64,000 nucleotides of DNA from Acerihabitans sp015654925 (GCF_047324175.1 NZ_CP178732.1:3906001-3970000), one strand, 5' to 3'; positions 14,635-23,860 are shown, counted from the first letter of the stretch. Notes: generated by a model from the sequence alone, not told the origin. Numbers and translations are program-made.

Positions 14635-15644
14635 TGGGAAGAAAAAGAAGCAACCCAGCAGATAATTGGATGCCCCCGCGAACATGCAGGGGCAGATCGG
14701 CATATGAATTTAAACCGAGATTAGGCGGCACGATCAGGTTATGCGGCTTTGAGTCTACGCCGGCGCAAGTCTGGGCGGCGTATGAGTCACTCATCAATGA
14801 CCAAAAGGACGAAAGTGTTTTCGATGGACTCGTTGCGCGCTTTTTTACATCGGGTGACTTTTGTGAATTAGCCACTGAAACGCAAAGAGATTATCGGAAA
14901 TATGCGCTTAAGGTCTTATCAGTGTTTGGATCTATGCCTCCGGACAGCATCAAGCCTGAGCACATCCGCAAATACATGGATAAGCGCGGCGTGAAAAGCC
15001 GCACGCAAGCGAACCGTGAAAAAGCATTTATCTCCAGGGTCTTCCGGTGGGGATATGAACGGGGGATGGTGAAGGGAAACCCGTGTAAGGGTGTTAAACA
15101 ATTCAAAGAAATAGCCCGGACCAGGTACATAACCGATAAAGAATACGATGCCCTTTATAGAGTCTCCCCTCCCGTAGTGAGAATCGCGATGGAATTGGCA
15201 TATCTTTGCTGCGCACGGCAGGCTGATATTTTAGATATGAAAAAAGGGCAGTTGATTGAAGAAGGAATACTGATCCAGCAAAGCAAGACCGGCGTTTCGC
15301 AGATCAAGGCTTGGGGGCCGCGCCTAAAATCTGTCATTGCCGGTGCCAATTCATTACAACTCAACCCGGGGATGAGTAGCTTATATGTCATCCACCAGCC
15401 ATCCGGCGCGCGCTATACAAGGGACGGTTTCAACAGCCGCTGGCTCAAAGCCAAGCAAGACGCAAAAACAGCCTTTCCAGACCTCGATTTTAATTTCACT
15501 TTTCATGATCTGAAGGCTAAGGGTATCTCTGATTTGCATGGTTCCCTATCGGAAAAACAGCAGATTTCAGGCCATAAAAACGTGGCTCAAACAGCGCGAT
15601 ATGATAGGAAAATTGCGATCGTCCCAGCGGTCGGAGATCAGTAA
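14634..15644 (+). CDS. Tyrosine recombinase phage integrase
   Basis: 336 residues. N-terminal arm-binding and SAM-like core-binding domains (to about 165), then catalytic domain with Arg in CCARQADI, Lys in QSKTG, His in FTFHDLKAKG, His in SGHKN and nucleophile Tyr in TARYDRK. The second box reads HDLK where HxLR is the general rule; this occurs in some phage integrases. Inserts and excises the prophage at leuZ, whose 3' end lies about 115 bp away. Confidence 0.93.
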   Translation: MGRKRSNPADNWMPPRTCRGRSAYEFKPRLGGTIRLCGFESTPAQVWAAYESLINDQKDESVFDGLVARFFTSGDFCELATETQRDYRKYALKVLSVFGSMPPDSIKPEHIRKYMDKRGVKSRTQANREKAFISRVFRWGYERGMVKGNPCKGVKQFKEIARTRYITDKEYDALYRVSPPVVRIAMELAYLCCARQADILDMKKGQLIEEGILIQQSKTGVSQIKAWGPRLKSVIAGANSLQLNPGMSSLYVIHQPSGARYTRDGFNSRWLKAKQDAKTAFPDLDFNFTFHDLKAKGISDLHGSLSEKQQISGHKNVAQTARYDRKIAIVPAVGDQ

Positions 15645-15693
15645 AACATAAATAATATTATGAAAACATATTATGAAAGAGGATTTTTGGGCA

Positions 15694-15716
15694 TAAAAAA
15701 ACCGCCTATCGGCGGT
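15694..15716 (-). terminator. Terminator of the tRNA operon
   Basis: Minus strand: ACCGCC-GATA-GGCGGT followed by seven T. Downstream of leuZ in the direction of tRNA transcription, between leuZ and integrase, so it probably terminates the glyW-cysT-leuZ transcript despite lying on the prophage side. Confidence 0.85.
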
Positions 15717-15760
15717 ATCAACTTGCTCATACTACTTTGTTTTTATTACGAATTCTGGTG

Positions 15761-15847
15761 TGGTACCCGGGACGGGACTTGAACCCGTACAGCCATAAAG
15801 CCGAGGGATTTTAAATCCCTTGTGTCTACCGATTCCACCACCCGGGC
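15761..15847 (-). tRNA. leuZ: tRNA-Leu (UAA), prophage attachment target
   Basis: 87 nt with encoded CCA; acceptor stem GCCCGGG/CCCGGGT, anticodon stem AGGGA/TCCCT with loop TTTAAAA, long variable arm, T loop TTCAAGT. The 3' end faces the integrase gene, the usual arrangement for integration into a tRNA 3' end. Third gene of glyW-cysT-leuZ. Confidence 0.95.
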
Positions 15848-15864
15848 GTCGAAATTTTTAAAAC

Positions 15865-15938
15865 TGGAGGCGCGTCCCGGAGTCGAACCGAGGTGGGCGG
15901 ATTTGCAATCCGCTGCATGGCCACTCTGCCAACGCGCC
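15865..15938 (-). tRNA. cysT: tRNA-Cys (GCA)
   Basis: 74 nt with CCA; acceptor GGCGCGT/ACGCGCC, anticodon loop with GCA in the ATTGCAAAT stretch. Located between glyW and leuZ as in E. coli. Confidence 0.95.
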
Positions 15939-15971
15939 CTTAAATGCCCCAAGAAGGCTTCGTTGCACATC

Positions 15972-16046
15972 TGGAGCGGGAAACGAGGCTCGAACTCGCG
16001 ACCCCAACCTTGGCAAGGTTGTGCTCTACCACTGAGCTATTCCCGC
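15972..16046 (-). tRNA. glyW: tRNA-Gly (GCC)
   Basis: 75 nt with CCA; acceptor GCGGGAA/TTCCCGC, anticodon GCC in CTTGCCAAG. First tRNA of the operon, about 170 bp downstream of pgsA on the same strand. Confidence 0.95.
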
Positions 16047-16215
16047 ATCGATGAAACTACTGATTCTACTTGCTTGTTATTACTGCTTTGTTTTTACAAT
16101 TATCTTCGGCAATCGGTCGTTGCTTTCGATGCGTTGCATTCTACTGACCTGACGTGGCTAGTCAATAGAATTATCATGCCAGTGCGCTCGTTTGTTGATT
16201 TTTACGGCGCTTCGA

Positions 16216-16764
16216 TCACCGTTCGAACAAATCGTGGCGAGCGGCGTTCAAATACTGGAACATTGACCAGAAAGTCAGCACGGCGGCAATATACAGCGCA
16301 GCGATGCCGATACCTGAAACAATCTGATCGGGCCGCCATAACAGCGCCACCAGCGCCAGCATCTGAGCGGTGGTTTTAACCTTACCAATCCAGGACACGG
16401 CGACGCTGCTGCGTTTGCCGATCTCAGCCATCCATTCACGCAGGGCCGAGATAATGATTTCACGGGCAATCATCGTGGCGGCGGGCAAGGTTATCCACCA
16501 GGAATGGAAGTGTTCGGCCACCAGCACCAGCGCGATGGCAACCATGACCTTATCCGCCACGGGATCAAGGAAAGCGCCAAATCGCGTGGTTTGCTTCCAG
16601 CGCCGGGCGAGAAAGCCATCAAACCAATCGGTCACCGCCGCGAGGATGAAGATTAAAGCACATGCCAGCGGCGCCCAATAGAAAGGCAGATAAAAAGCCA
16701 GGACGAAAAACGGTATCATTACGACACGCAACAACGTAAGCCAAGTCGGTATATTCAATTGCAT
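16216..16764 (-). CDS. pgsA: CDP-diacylglycerol-glycerol-3-phosphate 3-phosphatidyltransferase
   Basis: 182 residues, the E. coli length. Inner-membrane enzyme that makes phosphatidylglycerophosphate, committed step to PG and cardiolipin. CDP-alcohol phosphotransferase motif is complete: DWFDGFLARRWKQTTRFG followed by AFLDPVADK. Multiple TM segments. Downstream of uvrC and upstream of the tRNA operon, same order as in E. coli. Confidence 0.97.
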   Translation of the reverse strand: MQLNIPTWLTLLRVVMIPFFVLAFYLPFYWAPLACALIFILAAVTDWFDGFLARRWKQTTRFGAFLDPVADKVMVAIALVLVAEHFHSWWITLPAATMIAREIIISALREWMAEIGKRSSVAVSWIGKVKTTAQMLALVALLWRPDQIVSGIGIAALYIAAVLTFWSMFQYLNAARHDLFER

Positions 16765-16822
16765 AACGCTACGTTAACTATCTGGCCAGAGTGGAAATAA
16801 CGAGTATGTTGCTACATTGCCG

Positions 16823-18655
16823 TTAGTGTTTCAACGCATTAAAGATCTTTTCTGCCAATGCTTTTGAAATACCCGGCACCTGTGCAATCTCCTCAAGACT
16901 TGCGTTCCGTAAAGGCTGCAAACCGCCCATGTATTTTAACAGGGTTTGACGACGTTTAGGGCCTACCCCTTCAATTAATTCCAATGCGCTGGTATTTTTT
17001 ACCTTTGCACGCTTATTTCGATGCCCCGTGATGGCATGATTATGGGAATCGTCGCGAATATGCTGGATTACGTGCAGTGCGGGAGAATCCGGCGGCAAGG
17101 ATATCCCCTCCCCATGTGCTTTGAAAAACAGCGTTTCCAAACCGGCCTTGCGATCGGTGCCTTTGGCCACGCCCAGCAATATGACCCGCGACTTGTCCCA
17201 CTCCACATCCAACTGCGAAAAAACGTCAATTGCCATTCCCAACTGGCCTTTTCCGCCGTCAATGATCACCACGTCGGGAATCTTGGCCTCCTCCAGCGCT
17301 TTACCATAACGACGCTGCAGCACCTGGGTCATGGCCGCATAATCATCACCCGGCGTAATACCAGCGATATTAAATCGGCGATACTCGGCCCGTACCGGCC
17401 CGTTGGCGTCAAACACCACGCAAGAAGCTATGGTTTGCTCGCCCATGGTATGGCTGATATCAAAACACTCCATGCGATTAATCGCCGGCAGGCCCAGCAA
17501 TTCGGCGAGCGCGGCGAGGCGCTGGCGAATCGTGGATTGCTGCGATAATTTGGTGATTAATGCCGTCGCGGCGTTGGTTCTGGCCAATTTCAGGTAGCGC
17601 GCGCGGTCGCCGCGTGGATGCGCCTGTATCTGCACCTTCCGGCCCGCCAGTTCGCTTAGGGATTCCGATAACAACTCTTTTTCCGGCAAGGAAAAATCGA
17701 GCAATATTTCCCCCGGCAACGTCCGCATCTGGCTGCCTTGCAAATAGAACTGGCCGACAAACGTCTGCACCACTTCCGCCAGCTCCGTTCCCAGCGGCAC
17801 TTTAGGAAAATAACTGCGGCTGCCCAATACTTTGCCCTGCCTGATGAACAACACATGCACACAGGCCATGCCGGCATCGTACGCTACGCCGATAACATCA
17901 AGATCTTCATGATCGCCCGACACGAATTGTTTTTCGGTGACCCGCCGCACCGCCTGTATCTGATCGCGCGCGCGCGCCGCATCTTCAAAGTTCAGCGCCC
18001 GGCTGGCTAATTCCATGCGCTCGACCAGTTGGTTAAGCACCTGCTGATCTTTACCAGATAAAAACAAACGGACGTAATCAACCTGGTGCTGGTAGGCTTC
18101 GTCACTGACCAGCCCCTTGACGCAGGGCCCCAGGCAGCGCCCTATTTGATATTGCAGGCAAGGACGGGAGCGATTGCGATAAACGCTATCTTCGCATTGG
18201 CGAATCGGAAACAGTTTTTGCAGCAACGCCAGGGTTTCCCGGACCGCATACCCATTAGGAAAGGGACCGAAATATTCGCCTTTAGCATGTTTGGCGCCGC
18301 GATGCATGCCAAGACGGGGATGCGTATCGCTGCTGAGGAAAATGAGCGGATAGGATTTATCATCCCTTAGCAGGACATTGTAACGCGGCTGGAACAACTT
18401 GATATAGTTGTGTTCCAGCAGCAGCGCCTCGGTCTCGGTATGGGTGATGGTTACATCGATCTGAGCGATGTTTTTTACCAGCGCTTCGGTTTTACGACTG
18501 GAAACCTGTAGGCGAAAGTAACTCGCCAGACGCTTTTTCAGGTCTTTTGCTTTGCCGACGTAGATAACCGTTTCCGATGCGTCGTACATGCGATACACGC
18601 CGGGCTGGCTGGTTACGGTTTTCAGGAATTCCGTTGGATTGAAACGATCAGTCAC
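16823..18655 (-). CDS. uvrC: Excinuclease ABC subunit C
   Basis: 610 residues. Makes both incisions in nucleotide excision repair with UvrAB. N-terminal GIY-YIG nuclease (GVYRMYDASETVIYVGKAK), Cys cluster near 154-178, UVR domain that binds UvrB (about 204-239), RNase H-like C-terminal nuclease and tandem helix-hairpin-helix ending. Starts within the uvrY stop region (8-bp overlap), giving a uvrY-uvrC transcript. Confidence 0.98.
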   Translation of the reverse strand: MTDRFNPTEFLKTVTSQPGVYRMYDASETVIYVGKAKDLKKRLASYFRLQVSSRKTEALVKNIAQIDVTITHTETEALLLEHNYIKLFQPRYNVLLRDDKSYPLIFLSSDTHPRLGMHRGAKHAKGEYFGPFPNGYAVRETLALLQKLFPIRQCEDSVYRNRSRPCLQYQIGRCLGPCVKGLVSDEAYQHQVDYVRLFLSGKDQQVLNQLVERMELASRALNFEDAARARDQIQAVRRVTEKQFVSGDHEDLDVIGVAYDAGMACVHVLFIRQGKVLGSRSYFPKVPLGTELAEVVQTFVGQFYLQGSQMRTLPGEILLDFSLPEKELLSESLSELAGRKVQIQAHPRGDRARYLKLARTNAATALITKLSQQSTIRQRLAALAELLGLPAINRMECFDISHTMGEQTIASCVVFDANGPVRAEYRRFNIAGITPGDDYAAMTQVLQRRYGKALEEAKIPDVVIIDGGKGQLGMAIDVFSQLDVEWDKSRVILLGVAKGTDRKAGLETLFFKAHGEGISLPPDSPALHVIQHIRDDSHNHAITGHRNKRAKVKNTSALELIEGVGPKRRQTLLKYMGGLQPLRNASLEEIAQVPGISKALAEKIFNALKH

Positions 18656-19304
18656 TGCTTAATAAAGTCTCCGCATTGAACAACCCATGACGAATGGCTA
18701 AGTGAGTTAACTCAACGTCGCCGCTGATGTTAAGTTTACTAAACATCCGGTAACGGTAACTGTTGACCGTTTTGGGACTCAGATTGAGTTGTTCAGAAAT
18801 TTCATTCACCTTTTGCCCTTTGGTAATCATCAGCATAATTTGCAGTTCGCGCTGAGACAAACATTCAAAGGGTGTCTCGTTTTGGGGCTCAAGCTGGCTC
18901 AAGGCCATTTGCTGCGCGATATCTGAGGCGATGTAGCGTTTGCCCGCGTTGACAGAGCGGATAGCGCAGATCACCTCTTGCGGCGCAGCCGCTTTGCTCA
19001 GGTACCCCGAGGCCCCGGCCTGCATTACTTTAGCAGGTAATGGATTCTCAGTGTAAATGGTTAGCATGATAACTTTGATGTCAGGGGAAAACCGTATGAT
19101 TTTGCGGGTAGCCTCAAGACCGCCAATGCCCGGCATATTCATATCCATCAGCACCACGTTGACACAATTGCTACGGCACCATTTTACCGCATCTTCGCCA
19201 CACTGCGCCTCTCCAACGACTTTAAAACCTTTGATATCTTCTAGAATGCGCCGTATCCCTGCACGCACCAATTCGTGGTCATCAACAAGAAAAACGCTTA
19301 TCAA
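18648..19304 (-). CDS. uvrY: BarA-responsive regulator UvrY (LuxR/FixJ family)
   Basis: 218 residues when started at TTG 19304 (GGAG nine bases upstream), exactly the E. coli length; an in-frame TTG at 19319 would add five residues. Receiver domain with VDDHELVRAGI, phospho-acceptor Asp in VVLMDMNMPG and Lys/Thr switch residues; C-terminal LuxR-type HTH (SQRELQIMLMITKGQKVNEIS, LSPKTVNSYRYRMFSKL). Activates CsrB/CsrC small RNAs and so carbon storage and virulence switching. Confidence 0.95.
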   Translation of the reverse strand: MISVFLVDDHELVRAGIRRILEDIKGFKVVGEAQCGEDAVKWCRSNCVNVVLMDMNMPGIGGLEATRKIIRFSPDIKVIMLTIYTENPLPAKVMQAGASGYLSKAAAPQEVICAIRSVNAGKRYIASDIAQQMALSQLEPQNETPFECLSQRELQIMLMITKGQKVNEISEQLNLSPKTVNSYRYRMFSKLNISGDVELTHLAIRHGLFNAETLLSSD

Positions 19305-19960
19305 AGAGAAAATCTCCAAAAAGAGGGAGTGATGTAATGTGAATCAAATATTTATGACTTAATATTACGGCTTTTTTAAGTAAATAAAAAATATAGATGC
19401 CCACTGATACTATACAAATTCAGCGGCTCTGGCTGAGATACTCATTTTAGACAGATAGCCTAACCTATCGCAAGAGAATTTCGTCACATTCGTTTGACTC
19501 GTTGCTCTTCGTTTGCGCTGACCGCAAAGTCGGGAGCGGCGCCCATGAACCAAGCTGGATTCCGTTTAAAAAGCAGCCGACTCACCGCCGAGCAAAAGAC
19601 TTAAAAAACAAATAGTTAATCTACTAATTGAATTATAAATCGCATTATCATTAATCATTTTTTATAAAAAAATATTCAACAACAAATATTAATTACTTAT
19701 TACTTCCAATTTTACGCCTTAAGCATGCAAATGTATATTCCCATTCATGTTTTCATTGCCGCCCTAACGCGTCGCGTCGCGAATTATCGAATTATACTGC
19801 AAGGTCACACATCGATGCTTTTACCGCTTCGCTTAAAGCAGGCTTGGTTTCGTTAAATATCCGAAACAAAATCTGTTATAATCCATCACGAAAACAAGCC
19901 GCCGCGGCCATATCGCAACGGCCGGTCGGCTAAAACAACATTGAACAACGAGGAGACCCA
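19305..19960. other. 656-bp AT-rich intergenic region uvrY-yecF
   Basis: Divergent promoter region. No ORF, RNA or repeat recognised; A/T tracts between 19600 and 19720. In E. coli sdiA lies beyond yecF; no trace of it was identified here. Confidence 0.4.
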
Positions 19961-20185
19961 ATGGGTAAGGTTGAATTTTCCACCGACAATAGCGCAGAAG
20001 TTCTGGCACAGGAACTCAACTGCATGAAGGCCATGGTGACGCTGATTTTAAAAGCCATGGGCCAGGCCGATGCCGGCAAGGTCATAATCAAGATGGAAAA
20101 ATACATCACGGAACTGGATGATACCTCGCAGGCCGACGTTTTCAGCAACACCATCAAGCAGATCAAATTTGCCTATAAGCAATAA
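19961..20185 (+). CDS. yecF: YecF family protein (DUF2594)
   Basis: 74 residues, matches the short DUF2594 protein that neighbours uvrY in enterobacteria (VLAQELNCMKAMVTLILKAMGQADAGKVIIKMEK). Helical, soluble, function unknown. GAGGAG ribosome site upstream of ATG. Confidence 0.92.
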   Translation: MGKVEFSTDNSAEVLAQELNCMKAMVTLILKAMGQADAGKVIIKMEKYITELDDTSQADVFSNTIKQIKFAYKQ

Positions 20186-20196
20186 AATCGCGGGCG

Positions 20197-20240
20197 CATA
20201 CCGTGGCGTGATGCCGTGCCCGGCATCACGCCACGGTATG
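20197..20240. repeat. Perfect 20-bp inverted repeat (44-nt hairpin)
   Basis: Arms 20197-20216 (CATACCGTGGCGTGATGCCG) and 20221-20240 are exact complements around the loop TGCC. Located 11 bp after yecF and 12 bp before the GlpM-family start. No T run follows, so it is not a standard terminator; may be an mRNA-stabilising or repetitive palindromic element. Confidence 0.85.
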
Positions 20241-20252
20241 GCCAAAGGATAA

Positions 20253-20654
20253 ATGAACACCCGCTTTAACCATGGTACACTCCCCTCTCTTATTTCCCGA
20301 CTCGTTAACCATTTGATGAACCTGCTACTGAAAGCGTTATTGGGTGCCGCCGTTGTGCTTTTGATCGGTTTGCTGTCGAAAACGCGTAACTATTATCTTG
20401 TCGGCCTGCTCCCGCTCTTCCCAACTTTTGCCCTGATCGCACATTATATCGTCGGCAGTGAACGAGGCGTGGAAGCGCTTCGTACGACCATCCTATTTGG
20501 CATATGGGCGGCCATTCCGTACCTGGTATATCTGGTGTCGCTTTATTTTTTTATTGGCCCACTACGCCTATCTTATGCTTTACTGAGTTCGGTAATTTGC
20601 TGGTCTGTTGCAGCCTGGCTATTGGTCTTGTTTTGGCGGCGCTGGTATGGTTAA
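20253..20654 (+). CDS. GlpM-family membrane protein
   Basis: 133 residues, four or so TM segments. LLKALLGAAVVLLIGLLSKTRNYYLVGLLPLFPTFALIAHYIVGSERG is the GlpM/YdgC family core. An AGGATAA sequence supports the start at 20253; a start at Met22 would give the more typical shorter length. First described as needed for alginate in Pseudomonas; the function here is uncertain. Confidence 0.82.
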   Translation: MNTRFNHGTLPSLISRLVNHLMNLLLKALLGAAVVLLIGLLSKTRNYYLVGLLPLFPTFALIAHYIVGSERGVEALRTTILFGIWAAIPYLVYLVSLYFFIGPLRLSYALLSSVICWSVAAWLLVLFWRRWYG

Positions 20655-20768
20655 AACCGGCGATTCATCTCACCAGTAATCGCTTTTTCATATTGTTTTT
20701 ACAGTTAAAATCATACTTAATGCATTTAAAAACACGCTATAATAAAAAAAACGGCAGGAGTCCATTAT

Positions 20769-20942
20769 ATGAGTAAAGTGTTTTTTTTAGTGTTTATTGC
20801 ACTCGCAGGATCGCTGCTTAGCGGTTGTGTTGAACCGCAGCGTTCATCAGCCCCCGTACCGCAAGGAAGCCCGCAGGATGTCGGTGCTTGCACCTGTAGT
20901 AGTTTGATAACCTGCTCATGCGGTTCAGCAGCCAAACCATAA
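20769..20942 (+). CDS. Small Cys-rich lipoprotein
   Basis: 57 residues. Signal peptide with hydrophobic core FFLVFIALAGSLL and lipobox LLSGC (Cys20). The mature part of 38 residues is Pro/Ser-rich with four further cysteines (ACTCSS, TCSCGS). AGGAG ten bases upstream; own terminator follows. No family recognised; outer-membrane anchoring inferred from the Val at +2 (no Asp). Confidence 0.75.
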   Translation: MSKVFFLVFIALAGSLLSGCVEPQRSSAPVPQGSPQDVGACTCSSLITCSCGSAAKP

Positions 20943-20989
20943 CGACAAACGCGCCTGTATTCTAACATATTGAAACATGGTTAAAAAAT

Positions 20990-21019
20990 AAAAGGGAGCC
21001 ATACCCATGGCTCCCTTTT
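20990..21019 (+). terminator. Rho-independent terminator
   Basis: AAAAGGGAGCCAT-ACC-ATGGCTCCCTTTT, perfect stem, effective in either direction by symmetry; follows the lipoprotein gene. Confidence 0.85.
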
Positions 21020-21200
21020 ATGCGCTTGAACCCCCCTTTGCTGATGTCCATTGCACTGGCTTGTTATTATAAGCCTTAGCATCTTTGAATTATTGTCAGA
21101 TCGCCGACATCTCTCGCTGGGACGCGATATGTAATGAATATGTCATCGAAATTTTACATCGCGTTAAAATAGAGAATGAACCCTCTTCTCTAACGCAAAA

Positions 21201-22232
21201 TCATAATGATCTCAGCCATACGACTTGCGACTCATTCATATTTTCCAGGGCCCATAGCTCATGGTGTTCTTTACGGGCCTGATTAGGGGTGATGCCATAA
21301 GCGGATACAAACAGCCGGTTAAACGTGGCCGGTTCGAATTGCCAATAATAAGCGATTTCAGCGACTTTCCATTGCTGGTAAAGCGGTTTAAGCAGCATTC
21401 TGGTCGCAGCGATGACGCGTTTTTTACGAATATGGGCAATGATTCCGCCAAAAGGTTCAAACAGGCGGTAAAGCGATGAGCGCGACAGGCCGAATTTCTG
21501 GCAAATCAAATCAGCGCCCAAGGCCGGCACCCGCAGGTTTTCCTGAATAAAATCACATATCCGCGTAATAATATGCAGTTTGGTATCCATCATGATGGGT
21601 TGTATCGGCGCGTGGGAAGATCGTATCGCCGAAATAACAAAATCAATGATGGGCCGCGCCACTTTGTTAACGTCACTATCGCTAAAATTGGCGCTGTGAC
21701 TCATTAAAGAAGCCATGTTGGATGCGATCATCCGGCTCAGGAAATCCTTTTGGTAGATGATTTTGCCATGCAATTGGCAACTGTTATCCACCTCTGACAA
21801 CAATGCGCGGGGAATGGCCATGTAGAGCACATCAATATAGCGGACTTGCCGGCTTTCAATGAACTTCATCTTTATTGGTTGCAGGACATCGAGAATGATG
21901 ATGTCGCCGGGAGAGAGCGTTATGTCTAAATGCCCCGCTTTGCCCTCAATGCCCCCCTCGACCACTACCATCAGGATAAAATGATCGTTTAAGTTTTCAT
22001 ATTTATGCGGAAAATTGATCATGCTCTGTGCGGTGGATTGCAGGCGGCCGCAGATAAAAACATCAAAATGATGGGCCTCGACGGTCCACCGAAGTTGTTC
22101 CGCTTGGGAATGTGAAAAAGTAGATTCAAGCAAAGCCGCGTTAACGCCTGAGCGCCAACGATCGACTTTAGAGGTAATACCTTCGGCAGCAAGTGATTTA
22201 TCATTAATAATACGACTGTTATGATTAGCCAT
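21201..22232 (-). CDS. AraC-family transcriptional regulator
   Basis: 343 residues. N-terminal cupin-like AraC-binding domain (about 55-200; LSPGDIIILDVLQP) and a C-terminal double HTH (about 235-325): LGADLICQKFGLSRSSLYRLFEPFGG and VAEIAYYWQFEPATFNRLFVSAYGITPNQAR. Resembles AraC-type activators of catabolic or virulence genes with an AraC_binding_2 domain; target unknown. The gene is preceded by a long AT-rich promoter region and has no operon partner. Confidence 0.85.
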   Translation of the reverse strand: MANHNSRIINDKSLAAEGITSKVDRWRSGVNAALLESTFSHSQAEQLRWTVEAHHFDVFICGRLQSTAQSMINFPHKYENLNDHFILMVVVEGGIEGKAGHLDITLSPGDIIILDVLQPIKMKFIESRQVRYIDVLYMAIPRALLSEVDNSCQLHGKIIYQKDFLSRMIASNMASLMSHSANFSDSDVNKVARPIIDFVISAIRSSHAPIQPIMMDTKLHIITRICDFIQENLRVPALGADLICQKFGLSRSSLYRLFEPFGGIIAHIRKKRVIAATRMLLKPLYQQWKVAEIAYYWQFEPATFNRLFVSAYGITPNQARKEHHELWALENMNESQVVWLRSL

Positions 22233-22912
22233 ATGATAACTTATTTGTCAGAGAAGAGATCTTGTACCCTATTTATAGCCATGGCACAACCATACTTTTA
22301 TATATAATATATAAGAAATTCTTTATAATAAATTTATATTTAAAAAAGAATTTTTATATCAAAATGGTGTGGTAACAAATCGAGTATAAGATTCCGTTCG
22401 TCGGGATGCAAGACATCTTTTCCGGGAATGAAGTAAATTACATGGCATAAGCATTAGATAGCTGTATTGCCATAACTATAATAAATTCTTATGGCTGCAT
22501 TTTTTTGCCGTGCGGTTTTTTATCCGGCATATTGGCGCGGGAAAGCAACAAAATTGGCCTGAAAAGAGGACATCAGGCCCGATTGGTAGCCAGTTGGATA
22601 GCAGTGAGCATTCCGGGACAGCCATTTGCGCTTTGCTTGCATTTTGACATTATTTAGCCCGCGGCGTCCGTCGCTATTGTTGCATGTTTCACCATTTATT
22701 GCGCTAAAGGTTATCAACAAAAACAGACTGTGAAGAATCCTGCAATTGATGTTTAGTAACGGTAAAAATTGATTTACATCTATATTCAGTGCCAGCCAGA
22801 CCCAGCATTATCGCGTCGCCCTGCACCGAGCGGCGAAGGCTGGTTCTCTATGGTTAAGGAATAACAATGTCCAAATAACCAAGTGAGAATTCAAATAAAA
22901 ACAGCGCTCACT
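22233..22912. other. 680-bp AT-rich intergenic region
   Basis: Upstream of the AraC gene; poly-A/T rich around 22300-22350 with long AT runs typical of H-NS-silenced DNA. No ORF or RNA gene supported. Confidence 0.35.
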
Positions 22913-23284
22913 TTAGACTGTGGCCCCGGAAGCATTAAAGGCATACATCACCACGCCAAGGCAATTGATGCCTTTTTCCGCGCCGTTCCCAGCATCAGCC
23001 TGTGGTAATACCTGATAAATAGCTTCCAACCGATGGAATTGGTGGTGGGGAAACAGGCTCAATCTTTGCAGGGTAAGCCCCTCAGCCGCCTGGACGACTA
23101 TAATATTGCCGTCAACCGGCGATACCGACCCGTCCACCACCAGCATGTCATCCCGCTTGATCCCGGCTCTGACACAGCCTCGATTGGCCCGCATCAGGTA
23201 AACAGTCGCCAGGGGAGTAAGGCTGGCCATAACGATGCTGACATGATCATCAACGACATCATGCGAAGAAAAATGAGGAGTCAT
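22913..23284 (-). CDS. UmuD-like protein lacking catalytic Ser-Lys dyad
   Basis: 123 residues similar to the C-terminal domain of UmuD/LexA: VYLMRANRGCVRAGIKRDDMLVVDGSVSPVDGNIIVV... and a terminal GVVMYAF. At the place of the usual GDSM nucleophile the sequence reads RGCV, and where TVKKL supplies the Lys it reads TLQRL, so self-cleavage should not occur. The N-terminal cleavage arm is short. No umuC partner nearby. Either a decayed umuD or a non-catalytic dimerisation partner. Weak ribosome site. Confidence 0.6.
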   Translation of the reverse strand: MTPHFSSHDVVDDHVSIVMASLTPLATVYLMRANRGCVRAGIKRDDMLVVDGSVSPVDGNIIVVQAAEGLTLQRLSLFPHHQFHRLEAIYQVLPQADAGNGAEKGINCLGVVMYAFNASGATV

Positions 23285-23639
23285 GAAATAAATATCCCAG
23301 AATGGTTTTAAAGAGTCATCGCATTAATATAAATAATCAAAAATGAAACCCGCCATTAGACGGTATGGCAATAAATATATCACCAGTCATTTTTAATGAT
23401 TTCGTTTAAATGTCGAGCAGCACAAAATTTAAGTATTTTTTGTAGTCATATTGCTATTGACCTACCGTTTTTTAATGCACTATCATTCCAATTATAATAT
23501 TAACATCAAATATTGCCTCTTAATTATTAACTAATCAACTTGCATAATAGCACATCGTATTGTGACTAAATTTTGAATTAATTCATTTTGCTTATTCAAA
23601 GAGCAGTTGTTGTGGTATCTACTAACAATATAGCACCGA
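23285..23639. other. 355-bp AT-rich spacer
   Basis: No gene, RNA or clear repeat seen between the UmuD-like gene and the transposase relic. Confidence 0.35.
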
Positions 23640-23860
23640 AATGAGTATCCATCATATTTTATTCCATTTTCGCGCCCGCCATACATCATGCGCTCATCCC
23701 TGGTTTTGGCTGTATGCCAACACTCCTTGTTGCGTTGTTCCGGCGACGCAAAACCGATGGCGCTATGCCGGTGCTGTTATACCATCGACTAAAGCGCTCC
23801 ACCCGGTGCCGGGCTTCTTCCAGATCGACGAAGCCGGCTGACGGCTATAACGGGACGTAT
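23640..23860 (-). pseudogene. IS3-family transposase relic
   Basis: Minus-strand translation gives FVDLEEARHRVERFSRWYN (from 23832 down), the DDE transposase C-terminal signature, then continues only after a frame change as SAIGFASPEQRN (about 23766-23730), corresponding to the HSAIxFVTPEQR block. The frameshift, missing catalytic domain and absence of terminal repeats mark it as a remnant. Confidence 0.7.

Noticed and set aside
22520..22720. 66-codon minus-strand ORF upstream of the UmuD-like gene
   Set aside because: No start signal and no protein-like pattern.
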